NCBI RefSeq assembly: GCF_003011895.2
Contig: NZ_PXWF02000223.1
Span: 1-53,444, forward strand
Reading direction: 5' to 3'
Source of the DNA: Massilia glaciei
Lineage (GTDB): Bacteria > Pseudomonadota > Gammaproteobacteria > Burkholderiales > Burkholderiaceae_D
Length of the DNA: 53,444 nt
A model generated the notes under the pieces. That model did no database searches, had not been told where the DNA came from, and worked only from the letters and a program-made list of their open reading frames with translations. Both the position numbers and the translations under genes were made by a program. Positions 42,170 through 51,810 of this stretch are shown one piece after another (the first letter of the stretch is position 1; each line of letters starts with the position of its first letter).

Positions 42170-43336
42170 ATGCAAGCGTCCTCCATGATGTTGCTGGCGG
42201 TCAAGGGGCTGCTCGTCGCGAGCGTGCCGCTGGCAATGGTCTACGTCTCGCGCGACGCCAACAAATACCGCAAACTGGTCTGGCTCACGGTCTTCCTCAC
42301 GTTCGACCTGATCCTGTTCGGCGCGTTCACGCGCCTGACCGATTCCGGGCTCGGCTGCCCCGACTGGCCCGGCTGCTACGGCGCGGCCAACCCCTTCCTC
42401 GCGCACGCCGACATCAAGGCGGCCGAGGCGCTCATGCCGACCGGTCCGGTGACGGTGGTCAAGGCCTGGATCGAAATGCTGCACCGTTACTTTGCGATGG
42501 GCATCGGCTGCCTGTGCATCGCCATCATGGCCACCGCATGGATCCAGTGGCGCAAGACGCGCCGCGCCGCATTCGCGCCCGCGCTGCCGAGCGCGCTGCT
42601 GCTGCTGGTGATGGTGGTGGGCGCGTTCGGCGCCTGGACCGTCACGCTCAAGCTGCAACCGGTGATCGTGACGATCCATCTGCTGCTGGGCATGTCGCTG
42701 CTGTCGCTGCTCGTCTGGATGGGGTCGCGTCAGGACCAGTTGCTCAAGCCGGCCCCGGACGCTGTCGTGGTGTTCGGTCTGCGCGCGCTAGCGCTCGCCA
42801 GCGCCGCGCTGCTGGCGCTCCAGATCGCCCTCGGCGGCTGGGTCAGCACCAACTACGCGACCCTGGCCTGCCTCGACTTCCCGCTGTGCGGCGGCAAGGT
42901 GGTGCCCGAGATGGATTTCGCGCACGGCTTCACGCTCTGGCGCGAGCTCGGCATGACCGCCGGCGGCGAATACCTGCCGTTTTCGGCGCTGACCGCGATC
43001 CACTGGGTGCACCGCAACTTCGCGTTCGTCGTCATCGGCGTGCTCGGCTGGACCGCCTGGCGCGCCCGGGCGACCCCGGCGCTGCGTCCCGTGGCGCGCT
43101 ACATCGGCCTCGTGCTGGCGGCCCAGTTCGCCTCGGGCGTGGCCACGGTGTACCTCAACTTCCCGCTCGCCATCGCGGTGCTGCATAACGCGGGGGCCGC
43201 GCTGCTTGTGCTGCTGGTGACCATGTTAAACTACAAGCTGCGCTACATGATCAACCCCCAGGCGGCGACCCTTCCCGCAGCGGCGCCCGGCGCGCCCGCC
43301 AGTTCGCCCATTTTGTCAGCCAGGCCGCATCCATGA
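42170..43336 (+). CDS. ctaA: Heme A synthase (COX15/CtaA)
   Basis: 388 residues, eight membrane helices. His ligands in [28 protein letters not shown] and [11 protein letters not shown], and the conserved [20 protein letters not shown]. It oxidises the heme O methyl group to make heme A. Overlaps ctaB by an ATGA. Confidence 0.95.
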   Translation: MQASSMMLLAVKGLLVASVPLAMVYVSRDANKYRKLVWLTVFLTFDLILFGAFTRLTDSGLGCPDWPGCYGAANPFLAHADIKAAEALMPTGPVTVVKAWIEMLHRYFAMGIGCLCIAIMATAWIQWRKTRRAAFAPALPSALLLLVMVVGAFGAWTVTLKLQPVIVTIHLLLGMSLLSLLVWMGSRQDQLLKPAPDAVVVFGLRALALASAALLALQIALGGWVSTNYATLACLDFPLCGGKVVPEMDFAHGFTLWRELGMTAGGEYLPFSALTAIHWVHRNFAFVVIGVLGWTAWRARATPALRPVARYIGLVLAAQFASGVATVYLNFPLAIAVLHNAGAALLVLLVTMLNYKLRYMINPQAATLPAAAPGAPASSPILSARPHP

Positions 43337-44229
43337 CCACCCAGACCGCAACAAAACCGAGCAACCGCATCGCCCAGTATTGGGCGCTGACCAAACCGCG
43401 CGTGACCCAGCTCGCCGTGTTTTGCGCCGTGATCGGCATGTTCCTGGCCACCGACGGCTTGCCGAGCTGGCGCATCGTGCTCGCCGGCACAGTCGGCATC
43501 TGGCTGCTCGCCGGCGCCGCGTTCGCCGTCAACTGCCTGCTCGAGTCCGAGATCGACGCGCGCATGGCGCGCACCGCGCGCCGCGCCACCGCCATGGGCG
43601 AGCTGACCAAGCAAGAGACCGTCATTTTCTCGGCCATCATCGGCGGCGCCGGCATGGCCGTGCTGTATTTCCTGGTCAACCCGCTCACGATGTGGCTCAC
43701 GCTGGTCACCTTCGTCGGCTACGCGCTGATTTACACCCTGATCCTCAAGCCAGCCACCCCGCAGAACATCGTCATCGGCGGCCTGTCGGGCGCGATGCCG
43801 CCGGCGCTGGGCTGGGCAGCGGTGGCGGGCGAGGTGCCGATGCAGGCCTGGCTGCTGGTGCTGATCATTTTTGTCTGGACGCCGCCGCATTTCTGGGCGC
43901 TGGCCATGTACCGGCGCGACGACTACGCCAAGTCGGGCCTGCCGATGCTGCCGGTCACGCACGGCATGAGCTTCACGGGCTTCCACGTTTGGTTGTACGC
44001 GATCGCGCTGGCGGCCACCACCATGCTGCCGTTCATCGTCAAGATGAGCGGCCTGATCTACCTCGCCTCGGCCGTGGTGCTCAACTTCTTCTTCCTGCTG
44101 CACTCCTGGCGCGTGCACCGCCACTACACCGACCTGGTCGCGCGCAAGGCGTTCACGTATTCGATCGTCTACCTGTCGCTGTTGTTCGCGGCGCTGCTGG
44201 TCGACCATTACATCCCGATACAGATATAG
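43333..44229 (+). CDS. ctaB: Protoheme IX farnesyltransferase (heme O synthase)
   Basis: 298 residues, UbiA-type prenyltransferase with nine membrane helices. [34 protein letters not shown] (first Asp/Glu motif), [17 protein letters not shown], and [19 protein letters not shown] (second motif). It makes heme O for CtaA. Confidence 0.96.
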   Translation: MTTQTATKPSNRIAQYWALTKPRVTQLAVFCAVIGMFLATDGLPSWRIVLAGTVGIWLLAGAAFAVNCLLESEIDARMARTARRATAMGELTKQETVIFSAIIGGAGMAVLYFLVNPLTMWLTLVTFVGYALIYTLILKPATPQNIVIGGLSGAMPPALGWAAVAGEVPMQAWLLVLIIFVWTPPHFWALAMYRRDDYAKSGLPMLPVTHGMSFTGFHVWLYAIALAATTMLPFIVKMSGLIYLASAVVLNFFFLLHSWRVHRHYTDLVARKAFTYSIVYLSLLFAALLVDHYIPIQI

Positions 44230-44241
44230 GATTGCCACAAG

Positions 44242-44835
44242 ATGAAAAAATTCCTGGGCCTCATGGCGATGGTCGCGTGCATCGTGCTGCTGCCGGGCTG
44301 CGACAAGATCGCCAAAAAACCGCTGAGCTTCAACAATAACGACATCACCGGCCTCGAGTTCGGGCGCGACTTCGCCCTGACCGACCACAACGGCAAGGCA
44401 CGCACGCTGGCCGACTTCAAGGGCAAGGTCGTGCTGATGTTCTTCGGCTTCACCCATTGCCCCGACGTGTGCCCGACCACGCTGGCCGAGATGGCCGGCG
44501 TGATGCAGGCGCTCGGCCCCCAGGCCGACGAGGTGCAGGTGTTGTTTGTGACGGTCGACCCGGAGCGCGACACCCAGGCCCTGCTGGCGCAGTACGTGCC
44601 GGCGTTCGACAAGCGCTTCCTCGGCTTGCGCGGCGACGCCGCCGCGACCGCCAAGGTGGCCCGCGAATTCAAGATCCACTACGCCAAGGTCGCCGGCAGC
44701 ACGCCGAACAACTACTCGGTCGACCACACCTCGGCCAGCTATGTGTTCGACCGCAACGGCAAGATCCGCCTGCTGGTGCGGCACGGCAACGGTCCAACTC
44801 CAATCGTGCACGATCTGAAACAGTTATTATCTTGA
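44242..44835 (+). CDS. SCO1/SenC copper chaperone
   Basis: 197 residues; lipoprotein signal with lipobox LLPGC at about residues 16-20. Thioredoxin fold with FGFTHCPDVCPTTLAEM (CxxxC copper site) and the distal His in SVDHTSASYVFD. It inserts copper into CuA of subunit II. Last gene of the cox cluster, 12 bp after ctaB. Confidence 0.95.
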   Translation: MKKFLGLMAMVACIVLLPGCDKIAKKPLSFNNNDITGLEFGRDFALTDHNGKARTLADFKGKVVLMFFGFTHCPDVCPTTLAEMAGVMQALGPQADEVQVLFVTVDPERDTQALLAQYVPAFDKRFLGLRGDAAATAKVAREFKIHYAKVAGSTPNNYSVDHTSASYVFDRNGKIRLLVRHGNGPTPIVHDLKQLLS

Positions 44836-44895
44836 CTATCCCGACGTAGCGGCACGCCGCGTTGGCCGATTGTCCGTGGTCACGCTGGAGGGGGA

Positions 44896-45981
44896 ATGTC
44901 AGAATACCTGGAAAGTAAGGAACGCAACTACCCCCAGATCACGGTGACCTTCCTGCTCGTGGCCGGTTGCGTATTCGTGCTGCTGCCCTTCCTCCCCGCG
45001 ATCCTGTTCGCGGCGGCCATCGCCATCTCGTCCTGGCCGCTCTACCTGCGGCTGCTCGCGCGCATGAAGGGGCGGCGCTCGATGGCCGCGCTGGTCATGA
45101 CCCTGAGCCTGCTGCTGCTCGTGGTCGCGCCGATCGCACTCATCTTCTACCAACTCGCCGACGACGCCAGCCGCTTCTACGCGCAGCTGCGGGGCGCGCT
45201 CGAAACCGGCAAGATCGTGCCGCCGGCCTGGCTGCAACAGGTGCCGGTGGTCGGCGAGTGGCTCGACAACTACGTGCGCGGCGTGTTCGGCGACCGCGAG
45301 CGGATGATCGAGATGGGCAAGCGCATGGTCGAACCGGCGCGCCAGACGCTGATGGTCGGGAGCGTCGCGGTGGGCACCGGCCTGGCCCAGATGAGCCTGG
45401 CCGCCTTCGTCAGTTTCTTCCTGTTCCGCGACGGCGTGCGCATCCTCGCCGCGCTCGCCGTGATGATGCACCGGATCATCGGCGAGAGCGCCGCCAAGGT
45501 CGCCGAGATCGTCAGCCACACGGTGCGCGGCGTCATGTACGGCCTGCTCGGCACCGCGCTGGCGCAGGCCATCGTGGCCGCGGTCGGCTTCACGATCGCC
45601 GGCGTGCCGGCGGTGCCGCTGCTGAGCGTGGCCACCTTCATCGGCTCGCTGGTGCCGATCGGCCCGCCGATCATCTGGGGTGGCGCCGCGGTCTGGCTGT
45701 TCACCGAGGGCCAGACCGGCTGGGGGATCTTCATGCTGGTATGGGGCTTGGTGCTCATCAGCGGGGTCGACAACGTGGTCAAGCCGATGCTGATCAGCCA
45801 GGGCAGCGATCTGCCCTTCCTGCTGGTGTTGCTCGGCGTGCTGGGCGGGGTGCTCGCGTTCGGCTTCGTCGGCCTGTTCATCGGCCCTGTTTTGCTGGCG
45901 GTCGGCTACACCCTGCTGCGCGACTGGATCTCGACCCGTTCGCCGCCGCTGATCCAATTGCCCGGCGAACCGAAGGCCTGA
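44896..45981 (+). CDS. AI-2E-family (PerM/YdiK-type) permease
   Basis: 361 residues with about eight membrane helices grouped as in the AI-2 exporter superfamily: start VTFLLVAGCVFVLLPFLPA, central FVSFFLFRDG, VRGVMYGLLGTALAQAIVAA, ATFIGSLVPIGPPIIW and DNVVKPMLISQG, all family features. The substrate is unknown and the AI-2 link is by family name only. Confidence 0.9.
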   Translation: MSEYLESKERNYPQITVTFLLVAGCVFVLLPFLPAILFAAAIAISSWPLYLRLLARMKGRRSMAALVMTLSLLLLVVAPIALIFYQLADDASRFYAQLRGALETGKIVPPAWLQQVPVVGEWLDNYVRGVFGDRERMIEMGKRMVEPARQTLMVGSVAVGTGLAQMSLAAFVSFFLFRDGVRILAALAVMMHRIIGESAAKVAEIVSHTVRGVMYGLLGTALAQAIVAAVGFTIAGVPAVPLLSVATFIGSLVPIGPPIIWGGAAVWLFTEGQTGWGIFMLVWGLVLISGVDNVVKPMLISQGSDLPFLLVLLGVLGGVLAFGFVGLFIGPVLLAVGYTLLRDWISTRSPPLIQLPGEPKA

Positions 45982-45991
45982 TCGTCTCCTG

Positions 45992-46051
45992 GTCGCGCTC
46001 GTCCAGGTCGCGTTCGTCCTAGTCGCGCTCGTCCCGGTCGGGCTCGCGGTC
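45992..46051. repeat. 15-bp tandem repeats across the end of the CorC-type gene
   Basis: Units at 45992, 46007 and 46022 read GTCGCGCTCGTCCAG, GTCGCGTTCGTCCTA and GTCGCGCTCGTCCCG; a fourth, weaker one begins at 46037. They span the stop codon (46019-46021) of the minus-strand gene and encode its tail, REPDRDERD. Confidence 0.85.
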
Positions 46052-47359
46052 GGGCCGCGGGATCACTTTGAGCAGCACGATGCGCGGCCCGTTCATCTTC
46101 TTGACGACGATGTCGAAGGTGGGGAACTCGATGCACTGGCCCTGCTGCGGGATGTCGCCGAGCTTGACCATGAGCATGCCGCCGACCGATTCGACCTCGT
46201 CGAGGCCGAGCGTTTCATTGTCGATGTCGATCCCTAGCATGCGCTCGAGCGAGAAGATCGGCAGGCTGGCCTTGCCCACGAAGGTGCCGTCGGGCTGGCG
46301 CAGCCAGTCGTTCTCGTTGAGGCGGAATTCGTCGCGGATCTCGCCGACCATGGCGCCGAGCAGGTTGTCGAGCGTGATGAAGCCGACCGCGCGCTTGCCC
46401 TTTTCGCCGATCAGCGCGAAGTGCGGCGCGCCGTCGCGGAAGCGGCGGAACATCTCCTGCGCCGGGGTGCGCGCCGACATGGTTTCGACCGGCCGCAGGT
46501 AGCTCGTCAGGTCGTTGATCTTGTGCCCGGCCTGCTGCGCGAAAAACAAGTCCTTCAGGTGGATCACGCCGAGCACGTCCTCGCCGTTCTTGGCGAAGTA
46601 GGGGTAGCGGCTGAAGCGGTTGCGCAGCACCGTCTGCAGGTTCTCCTCGAGCGACTTGGACGCGTGCAGGGCGATCACCTCGTTGATCGGGCGCATCAGG
46701 TCGGCCACCGTCATCTTGGAAAAGTCGAGCGACTGGGCCAGGATGTGGCGCTCGTCGCGGGTGAATTTCTCGCCCGGCTGGCTGGTGCGCAAAATGAGTT
46801 TGAGCTCCTCGGTCGAATAATGGGCGTCGTGCGAGCCGCCGCCGCCGATACCGAACACGCGCAGCACCGCGTTGGCGCTTTTGTTGAGCACAAAGATGAA
46901 CGGGTACATCGACCAGTAGAAGCCGTACAGGGGCATCGCGCTCCACAGTCCGACCACTTCGGGGTTGCGGATCGCCATCGATTTGGGGGCCAGTTCGCCG
47001 ACCACGATGTGCAGGTAGGAGATGACGCTGAACGCGGCCACGAACGAAATGCCGTGCAGCACCTTCGGCGAGGTGACCCCGGCGGCGCTCAGCAGCGGCT
47101 CGAGCAGGCTGGCGAACGCCGGCTCGCCGACCCAGCCGAGGCCGAGCGAGGCGAGCGTGATGCCGAGCTGGCAGGCCGACAGGTAGGCGTCGAGTTCGCC
47201 GTGGACCTTCATCAGGATGCGCCCGCGCAGGCCCTGGGTCTTGGCGATGGCGCGGATGCGCGTTTTGCGCAGGGAGACGATGCTGAATTCGGCCGCCACG
47301 AAGAAGCCATTGAGCACGACCAGGAACAGGGCGAGCAGGACAAACAGGATATTTTGCAT
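46019..47359 (-). CDS. CNNM/CorC-type membrane protein (DUF21, CBS, CorC_HlyC)
   Basis: 446 residues. N-terminal DUF21 with three or four membrane helices (VLLALFLVVLNGFFVAAEFS, SACQLGITLASLGLGWVGEP), a CBS pair (MRPINEVIALHASKSLEENL, then FALIGEKGKRAVGFITLDNL) and a C-terminal CorC_HlyC domain (GMLMVKLGDIPQQGQCIEFP). Probably Mg2+/Co2+ homeostasis. The Asp/Arg tail comes from a 15-bp repeat. Confidence 0.92.
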   Translation of the reverse strand: MQNILFVLLALFLVVLNGFFVAAEFSIVSLRKTRIRAIAKTQGLRGRILMKVHGELDAYLSACQLGITLASLGLGWVGEPAFASLLEPLLSAAGVTSPKVLHGISFVAAFSVISYLHIVVGELAPKSMAIRNPEVVGLWSAMPLYGFYWSMYPFIFVLNKSANAVLRVFGIGGGGSHDAHYSTEELKLILRTSQPGEKFTRDERHILAQSLDFSKMTVADLMRPINEVIALHASKSLEENLQTVLRNRFSRYPYFAKNGEDVLGVIHLKDLFFAQQAGHKINDLTSYLRPVETMSARTPAQEMFRRFRDGAPHFALIGEKGKRAVGFITLDNLLGAMVGEIRDEFRLNENDWLRQPDGTFVGKASLPIFSLERMLGIDIDNETLGLDEVESVGGMLMVKLGDIPQQGQCIEFPTFDIVVKKMNGPRIVLLKVIPRPDREPDRDERD

Positions 47360-47462
47360 AGTTTTTTTGGGCGGTCCGGGTGGCGCGCGCTGGGCGCGCG
47401 CCGGCTTGGCCCGCGGTCAGGGGATGCGGGCGCGTACCGGCTCGACCCGTCCATTATACCGA

Positions 47463-48407
47463 TCAGGCCGTGCCCGAGCCACTTTGGTGGACCGCCGACA
47501 GGATCGCCTCTACCGCCGGGTGCTGGATCTTGCGCTCGTTCGAGATCGCGTAGAACTGTTCGCGCACCTGCGGCACGGTGCCCACCAGCACCGCGCCGAG
47601 CTGCTCGGACAGGTCCGAGGCCAGCGCGGCGGGCGAGAAGAACAGACCCGCGCCGCGCCGCCCGAAGGTGTTGAGCAGGGCGTTGTCCTCGAATTCGCCG
47701 ACCACGTCGGGGCGCACCTCGTGCGACTCGAACCATTCGTCGATCTTGCCGCGCAGCGCGTTGTTACGCGTGGGCAGCAGGAACGGGGCCTGGTTGAGGT
47801 TCTTCGGAAAGCCGGGGCCGTACCTGTCGGCGAGCGCCTGCGCGCCGACCACGATGGTCTCGCTCTCGAACAGCAGATGGCTGAACACGCGCAAGGTGGT
47901 GCCCGAGCGCACCGCGCGGTCGGTCAGCAGCACGTCGAGCTTGTGCAGCGCCAGGTCGGCCAGCAGGGCCTCGAACTGGCCCTCGAAACAGACCAGCCGC
48001 ACCGGCGTGGCCAGCTGCAGGGTAGGCTCGAGCAGGCGGAACGCAGTCAGCTTGGGCACCGAATCGGAGATCCCGACCGTGAGCCGGGCGCGGCCGGTGT
48101 CGGCCTCGCCCAGCGCCTCCTGCAATTGTTCCCCTAGCAGGAAGATCTGGTCGGCATAGCTCAGCGCCAACCGGCCCGGCTCGGTCAGCACCAGGCGCCG
48201 CCCCTGCAGCGTGAACAGGGCCTTGCCGACCGACTGCTCGAGCAGTCCCAGCTGCGTGCCGACGGTCTGGATCGCCAGCCCCAGCCGCTCGGCGGCGCGC
48301 GTGACGCTGCCCTCCTTGGCGACCACCCAGAAGTAATACAGGTGCCTGAAATTGATATTGTGGTTCTTCAAAGCAATCCTTCTGTTTTTGCGAAGTAACT
48401 CTTCCAT
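47463..48407 (-). CDS. LysR-family regulator, NhaR-like
   Basis: 314 residues. The HTH region NFRHLYYFWVVAKEGSVTRA, AERLGLAIQTVGTQL is strongly NhaR-like. The effector domain follows (LTVGISDSVPKLTAFRLLEP). NhaR responds to Na+ and activates antiporters in E. coli; no nhaA is near. It is divergent from the DUF475 gene (74 bp between starts) and may regulate it. Confidence 0.88.
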   Translation of the reverse strand: MEELLRKNRRIALKNHNINFRHLYYFWVVAKEGSVTRAAERLGLAIQTVGTQLGLLEQSVGKALFTLQGRRLVLTEPGRLALSYADQIFLLGEQLQEALGEADTGRARLTVGISDSVPKLTAFRLLEPTLQLATPVRLVCFEGQFEALLADLALHKLDVLLTDRAVRSGTTLRVFSHLLFESETIVVGAQALADRYGPGFPKNLNQAPFLLPTRNNALRGKIDEWFESHEVRPDVVGEFEDNALLNTFGRRGAGLFFSPAALASDLSEQLGAVLVGTVPQVREQFYAISNERKIQHPAVEAILSAVHQSGSGTA

Positions 48408-48481
48408 TATCTCCTATTTTTTTATCAATCGGACGGCCCTACACTCATGCCCATTCAATATCTATACTGGAAGACTTATTT

Positions 48482-49519
48482 ATGAAGCATTTCACCTGGT
48501 CATTCGTCGTGACCGCCGTTTGCCTTATGCTGGCCACCTGGTGGGGCTACAGCAACCATGGCCTCGCGGGCGCTGTCACGGCACTCTCGATCGCCGCCAT
48601 CCTGGCCGTGATGGAAGTGTCGCTGTCGTTCGACAACGCGGTCGTCAATGCCTCGGTGCTCAAGAACTGGGATGAGTTTTGGCAGAAGTTGTTCCTCGGC
48701 GTGGGCATCATCATCGCCGTGTTCGGCATGCGCCTGCTGTTCCCGCTGGTGATCGTCGCCGCCGCCGCCGACCTCGGCCTGATGGAGGTGTGGAACCTCG
48801 CGCTCAACGATCCGAAGGCCTACTCTGGCCATCTGACAGCGCACCACGCGGAGGTGGCCGCCTTTGGCGGCATGTTCCTGCTGCTGGTGTTCCTCAACTT
48901 CCTGTTCGACGAAGAAAAGGAAATGCACTGGCTCGGCAACTTCGAAAAGAAGCTCGCCTCGCTGGGCAAGGTGTCCTCGCTGGCGGTGATGATTGCGATC
49001 GGCACCCTGATGGGCGCGCTAACGATGGTCCCCGAGGCGCAGAAGATGGTGGTGCTGGTGTCGGGCCTGTGGGGCATCCTGATCTACGTCGGCGTCGACG
49101 CCATCAGCAGCTTCCTCGAAAAAGAGGAAGAGGGCGGCACCAATGTCGGCGAGATGGTCAAGCGCGGCGGCATCGGCGGCTTCCTGTACCTCGAGGTGCT
49201 CGACGCCTCGTTCTCGTTCGACGGCGTGATCGGCGCGTTCGCGATCACCAACGACGTCGTCATCATCATGCTCGGCCTGGCCATCGGCGCCATGTTCGTA
49301 CGTTCCATGACGGTCTACCTGGTGCGCAAGGGCACGCTCGACGAGTACGTCTACCTCGAGCACGGCGCGCACTACGCGATCGGCATCCTGGCCCTGATCA
49401 TGCTGGCGAGCATGAAGTTCCACGTGCCGGAGCTGTTCACCGGCCTGATCGGCGTGGCATTCATTCTCGCCTCGCTCTGGTCCTCGCTGAAACACCGCAA
49501 GCAACTGCCAAAAGAATGA
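48482..49519 (+). CDS. DUF475 / TerC-like integral membrane protein
   Basis: 345 residues, eight or nine membrane helices. TerC-like motifs: ILAVMEVSLSFDNAVVNASV and FLYLEVLDASFSFDGVIGAF, each with acidic residues in a membrane helix, as in TerC metal transport-like proteins. Located directly before a terD gene, so part of a tellurium-resistance-type module. Possibly moves metal ions. Confidence 0.9.
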   Translation: MKHFTWSFVVTAVCLMLATWWGYSNHGLAGAVTALSIAAILAVMEVSLSFDNAVVNASVLKNWDEFWQKLFLGVGIIIAVFGMRLLFPLVIVAAAADLGLMEVWNLALNDPKAYSGHLTAHHAEVAAFGGMFLLLVFLNFLFDEEKEMHWLGNFEKKLASLGKVSSLAVMIAIGTLMGALTMVPEAQKMVVLVSGLWGILIYVGVDAISSFLEKEEEGGTNVGEMVKRGGIGGFLYLEVLDASFSFDGVIGAFAITNDVVIIMLGLAIGAMFVRSMTVYLVRKGTLDEYVYLEHGAHYAIGILALIMLASMKFHVPELFTGLIGVAFILASLWSSLKHRKQLPKE

Positions 49520-49546
49520 CGATCCAACCGGCAGCGTAAAAAAACC

Positions 49547-49578
49547 CGCGGCGAACGGACGAACACCGGTTCGCCGCG
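49547..49578 (-). terminator. Hairpin after the DUF475 gene, T tract on the minus strand
   Basis: CGCGGCGAAC (49547-49556) pairs with GTTCGCCGCG (49569-49578). The A-tract AAAAAAA lies before it on the plus strand, so the classic terminator orientation is minus. No minus-strand gene reads into it; it may be an mRNA-stabilising or attenuating stem between DUF475 and terD. Confidence 0.6.
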
Positions 49579-49638
49579 CTATTGCAGTAAGCTGTACACC
49601 CACGCGCTTTTTTAATCAACTATCTGGAGAACCACATC

Positions 49639-50214
49639 ATGGCAATCAGTCTGCAAAAAGGCGGCAACGTCAATCTGAGCAAAGAAGCCCCGGGCCTGTC
49701 GAAATTGATCGTCGGCCTCGGCTGGGACACGCGCGCCACCGACGGCGCCGGTTTCGACCTCGACGGTGCGGTATTCCTGCTCGACGCCAACGGCAAGGTA
49801 CGCACCGACGCGGACTTCGTGTTCTACAACAACCTCAAATCGACCGACGGTTCCGTGACCCACTCGGGCGACAACACCACCGGCGACGGCGACGGCGACG
49901 ACGAGACCGTCACGATCGAACTGGGCAATGTGCCGGCCGGCGTCGACAAGATCGCCGTCTGCGTCACGATCCACGACGCCGAGGCGCGCGGCCAGAACTT
50001 CGGCATGGTGTCGAAGGCGTTCGTACGCTGCATCAACGCCGCCGGCAACGCCGAAATCGCGCGCTACGACCTGTCCGAAGACGGCTCGACCGAGGCGGCG
50101 ATGGTGTTCGGCGAAGTCTACCGCGCCGGAACCGACTGGAAGTTCCGCGCCATCGGCCAGGGCTTCAAAGGCGGCCTCGGCCCACTGGCCAAGAACTACG
50201 GCGTCAACGTCTAA
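49639..50214 (+). CDS. terD: TerD-family protein
   Basis: 191 residues, GGAG upstream. Canonical Ter[61 protein letters not shown] and [20 protein letters not shown]. The acidic motifs bind Ca2+ in TerD/CABP proteins. Tied to tellurite, phage and stress resistance; cytoplasmic. Second gene of the ter-like module. Confidence 0.95.
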   Translation: MAISLQKGGNVNLSKEAPGLSKLIVGLGWDTRATDGAGFDLDGAVFLLDANGKVRTDADFVFYNNLKSTDGSVTHSGDNTTGDGDGDDETVTIELGNVPAGVDKIAVCVTIHDAEARGQNFGMVSKAFVRCINAAGNAEIARYDLSEDGSTEAAMVFGEVYRAGTDWKFRAIGQGFKGGLGPLAKNYGVNV

Positions 50215-50274
50215 GTCTAATCGCCTGTGCGGCCGGCCAAGCGGCGGGCCGCACACTGACTCAAAGGATAAGCA

Positions 50275-50957
50275 ATGCCGGTTTTCACAGTCACGGGCGA
50301 CGTCGATCCATTCCTCCACGCCACGCTCGCGAAGGGCGAAACCATCTACTGCGAGTCCGGCGCGATGGTCATGATGGAGGCCAATCTCGACCTCAAAGGC
50401 AAGATGAAGGGCGGTCTGGGCAGCGCCCTGATGCGCACCTTCGCCAACGGCGAATCGTTCTTCCAGCAGCACATCGAAGCGGTACGGGGCGCCGGCGATT
50501 GCCTGCTCTCGCCGATGCTGCCGGGCGCCATGCAGGTGGTCGACGTCGGCGCGCGCCAGTACATCATCAGCGACGGCGCATTTGTCGCGGCCAGCTCCGA
50601 CGTCGAACTCAAGGTGCGCACGCAAAGCGTGGGCAACGCCTTGTTCGCCGGCAGCGGTGGTTTTTTCGTGACCGAAACGTCGGGCAAGGGCCAGCTCGTG
50701 GTCTCCGGTTTCGGCTCGAGGTCGAACCGGGCAAAGACATCACGATCGACAATGCGCATGTCGTGTGCTGGGACAGTTCGGTACGCTACGAGATCTCGAT
50801 CACGACCGGGGCCAGCAGCGGTTTCCTGGGCAACCTGATCAACAGCCAGACCAGCGGTGAAGGCGTGGTCCTGCGTTTTTCAGGGCAGGGCAAAGTGTAT
50901 GTATGTTCGCGCAACCGCGCCGCGTTCCAAGCCTGGACGCGCCAGGTTGCACGCTAA
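50275..50957 (+). pseudogene. TIGR00266/AIM24-family protein, frameshifted
   Basis: Frame one (from ATG 50275) reads PVFTVTGDVDPFLHATLAKG, ETIYCESGAMVMM, then FVTETSGKGQLVVSGFGS; after about 50720 the family's pattern continues only in another frame: LEVEPGKDITIDNAHVVCWD ... GEGVVLRFSGQGKVYVCSRN, ending at 50957. A few bases are missing at GGCTCGAGGTC, between FGS and LEVEP. AIM24/TIGR00266 proteins are beta-helical and often sit in ter operons. Either true loss or an assembly error; each half is well kept. Confidence 0.85.
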
Positions 50958-50972
50958 TCCAAGGAGACAAGC

Positions 50973-51554
50973 ATGTCAGTGAGTTTGCAAAAAGGTCAGA
51001 AGATTTCCCTCGACAAAGAGGCCGGTGGCGCGCTCACGCGCATCACGATGGGCTTGGGCTGGGACGCCATCAAGACCAAGGGCCTGTTCGGTTTCGGCAG
51101 CAAATCCGAAAGCGTCGACCTCGACGCCTCGTGCATCCTGTTCGACGAGAACAACAAGCCGGTCGACTACGTCTGGTTCCGCCAGCTCAAGAGCAAAGAT
51201 GGCAGCATCCTGCACACGGGCGACAACCGCACCGGCGAAGGCGACGGCGACGACGAGCAGATCAACGTGGACCTGTCGCAAGTGCCGGCCAACGTGAAGT
51301 CGCTTGTGTTCACCGTCAACAGCTTCACGGGCCAGAACTTCTCGCAGGTCGAGAACGCGTACTGCCGCATCATCAACGCCGCGGACAAGAAAGAGGTCGC
51401 GCGCTACGACCTGTCGGTGCAGGGCGCGCACACGGCGCAGGTGATGGCCAAGCTGTACCGCCACGGCGGCGAATGGAAGATGCACGCGATCGGCGAAAAC
51501 GGCAGCGGCCGCACCTTCGAAGATCTGATGCCGCGCATCACCCCGCACCTGTAA
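50973..51554 (+). CDS. TerD-family protein, second copy
   Basis: 193 residues with AAGGAG upstream. SLQKGQKISLDKEAGGALTR, GLGWDAIKTKG, SVDLDASCILFDENNKPVDY, HTGDNRTGEGDGDDEQINVD and SFTGQNFSQVENAYCRIINA. It differs from the other copy by an insert GLFGFGSKSE after GLGWD and is nearer to TerZ/YceC-like members. The Ca2+-type acidic loop is intact. Fourth and last gene of the module. Confidence 0.94.
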   Translation: MSVSLQKGQKISLDKEAGGALTRITMGLGWDAIKTKGLFGFGSKSESVDLDASCILFDENNKPVDYVWFRQLKSKDGSILHTGDNRTGEGDGDDEQINVDLSQVPANVKSLVFTVNSFTGQNFSQVENAYCRIINAADKKEVARYDLSVQGAHTAQVMAKLYRHGGEWKMHAIGENGSGRTFEDLMPRITPHL

Positions 51555-51588
51555 GCCCGTTTCACGTTCCACGTTTCACGCCTGACTG

Positions 51589-51613
51589 GTGGACTGCGAT
51601 GGTTGCAGTCCAC
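51589..51613 (+). terminator. Hairpin after the ter-like module
   Basis: GTGGACTGC / GCAGTCCAC nine-base stem with a seven-base loop. No T tract; lies 35 bp after the last terD stop. Confidence 0.55.
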
Positions 51614-51637
51614 TTGACACCGCCGGCGAGGGTGGCG

Positions 51638-51682
51638 CCTGTTTCCGCCTGTTTCCGCCTGTTTCCCCGCCTGTTTCCGCCC
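51638..51682 (+). repeat. 10-bp tandem repeat CCTGTTTCCG
   Basis: GTTTCCGCCT occurs at 51641 and 51651, then as a variant GTTTCCCCGCCT at 51661 and again from 51673. It sits in the 256-bp gap between the module and the lipoprotein gene; nothing else is seen in that gap beyond the hairpin before it. Confidence 0.75.
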
Positions 51683-51810
51683 GTCCCCGCTTCTTCAAAC
51701 TCCCTTTGGTCCCGACTTGCCGCCGCCGGCGCGGGCCGGCACGCGTGCGCCCTCGTATCGGCCGTGCCGGTGCCGTGGCGTGCCGCTGTGCGCGGCGGTT
51801 TGCGGGCGTG

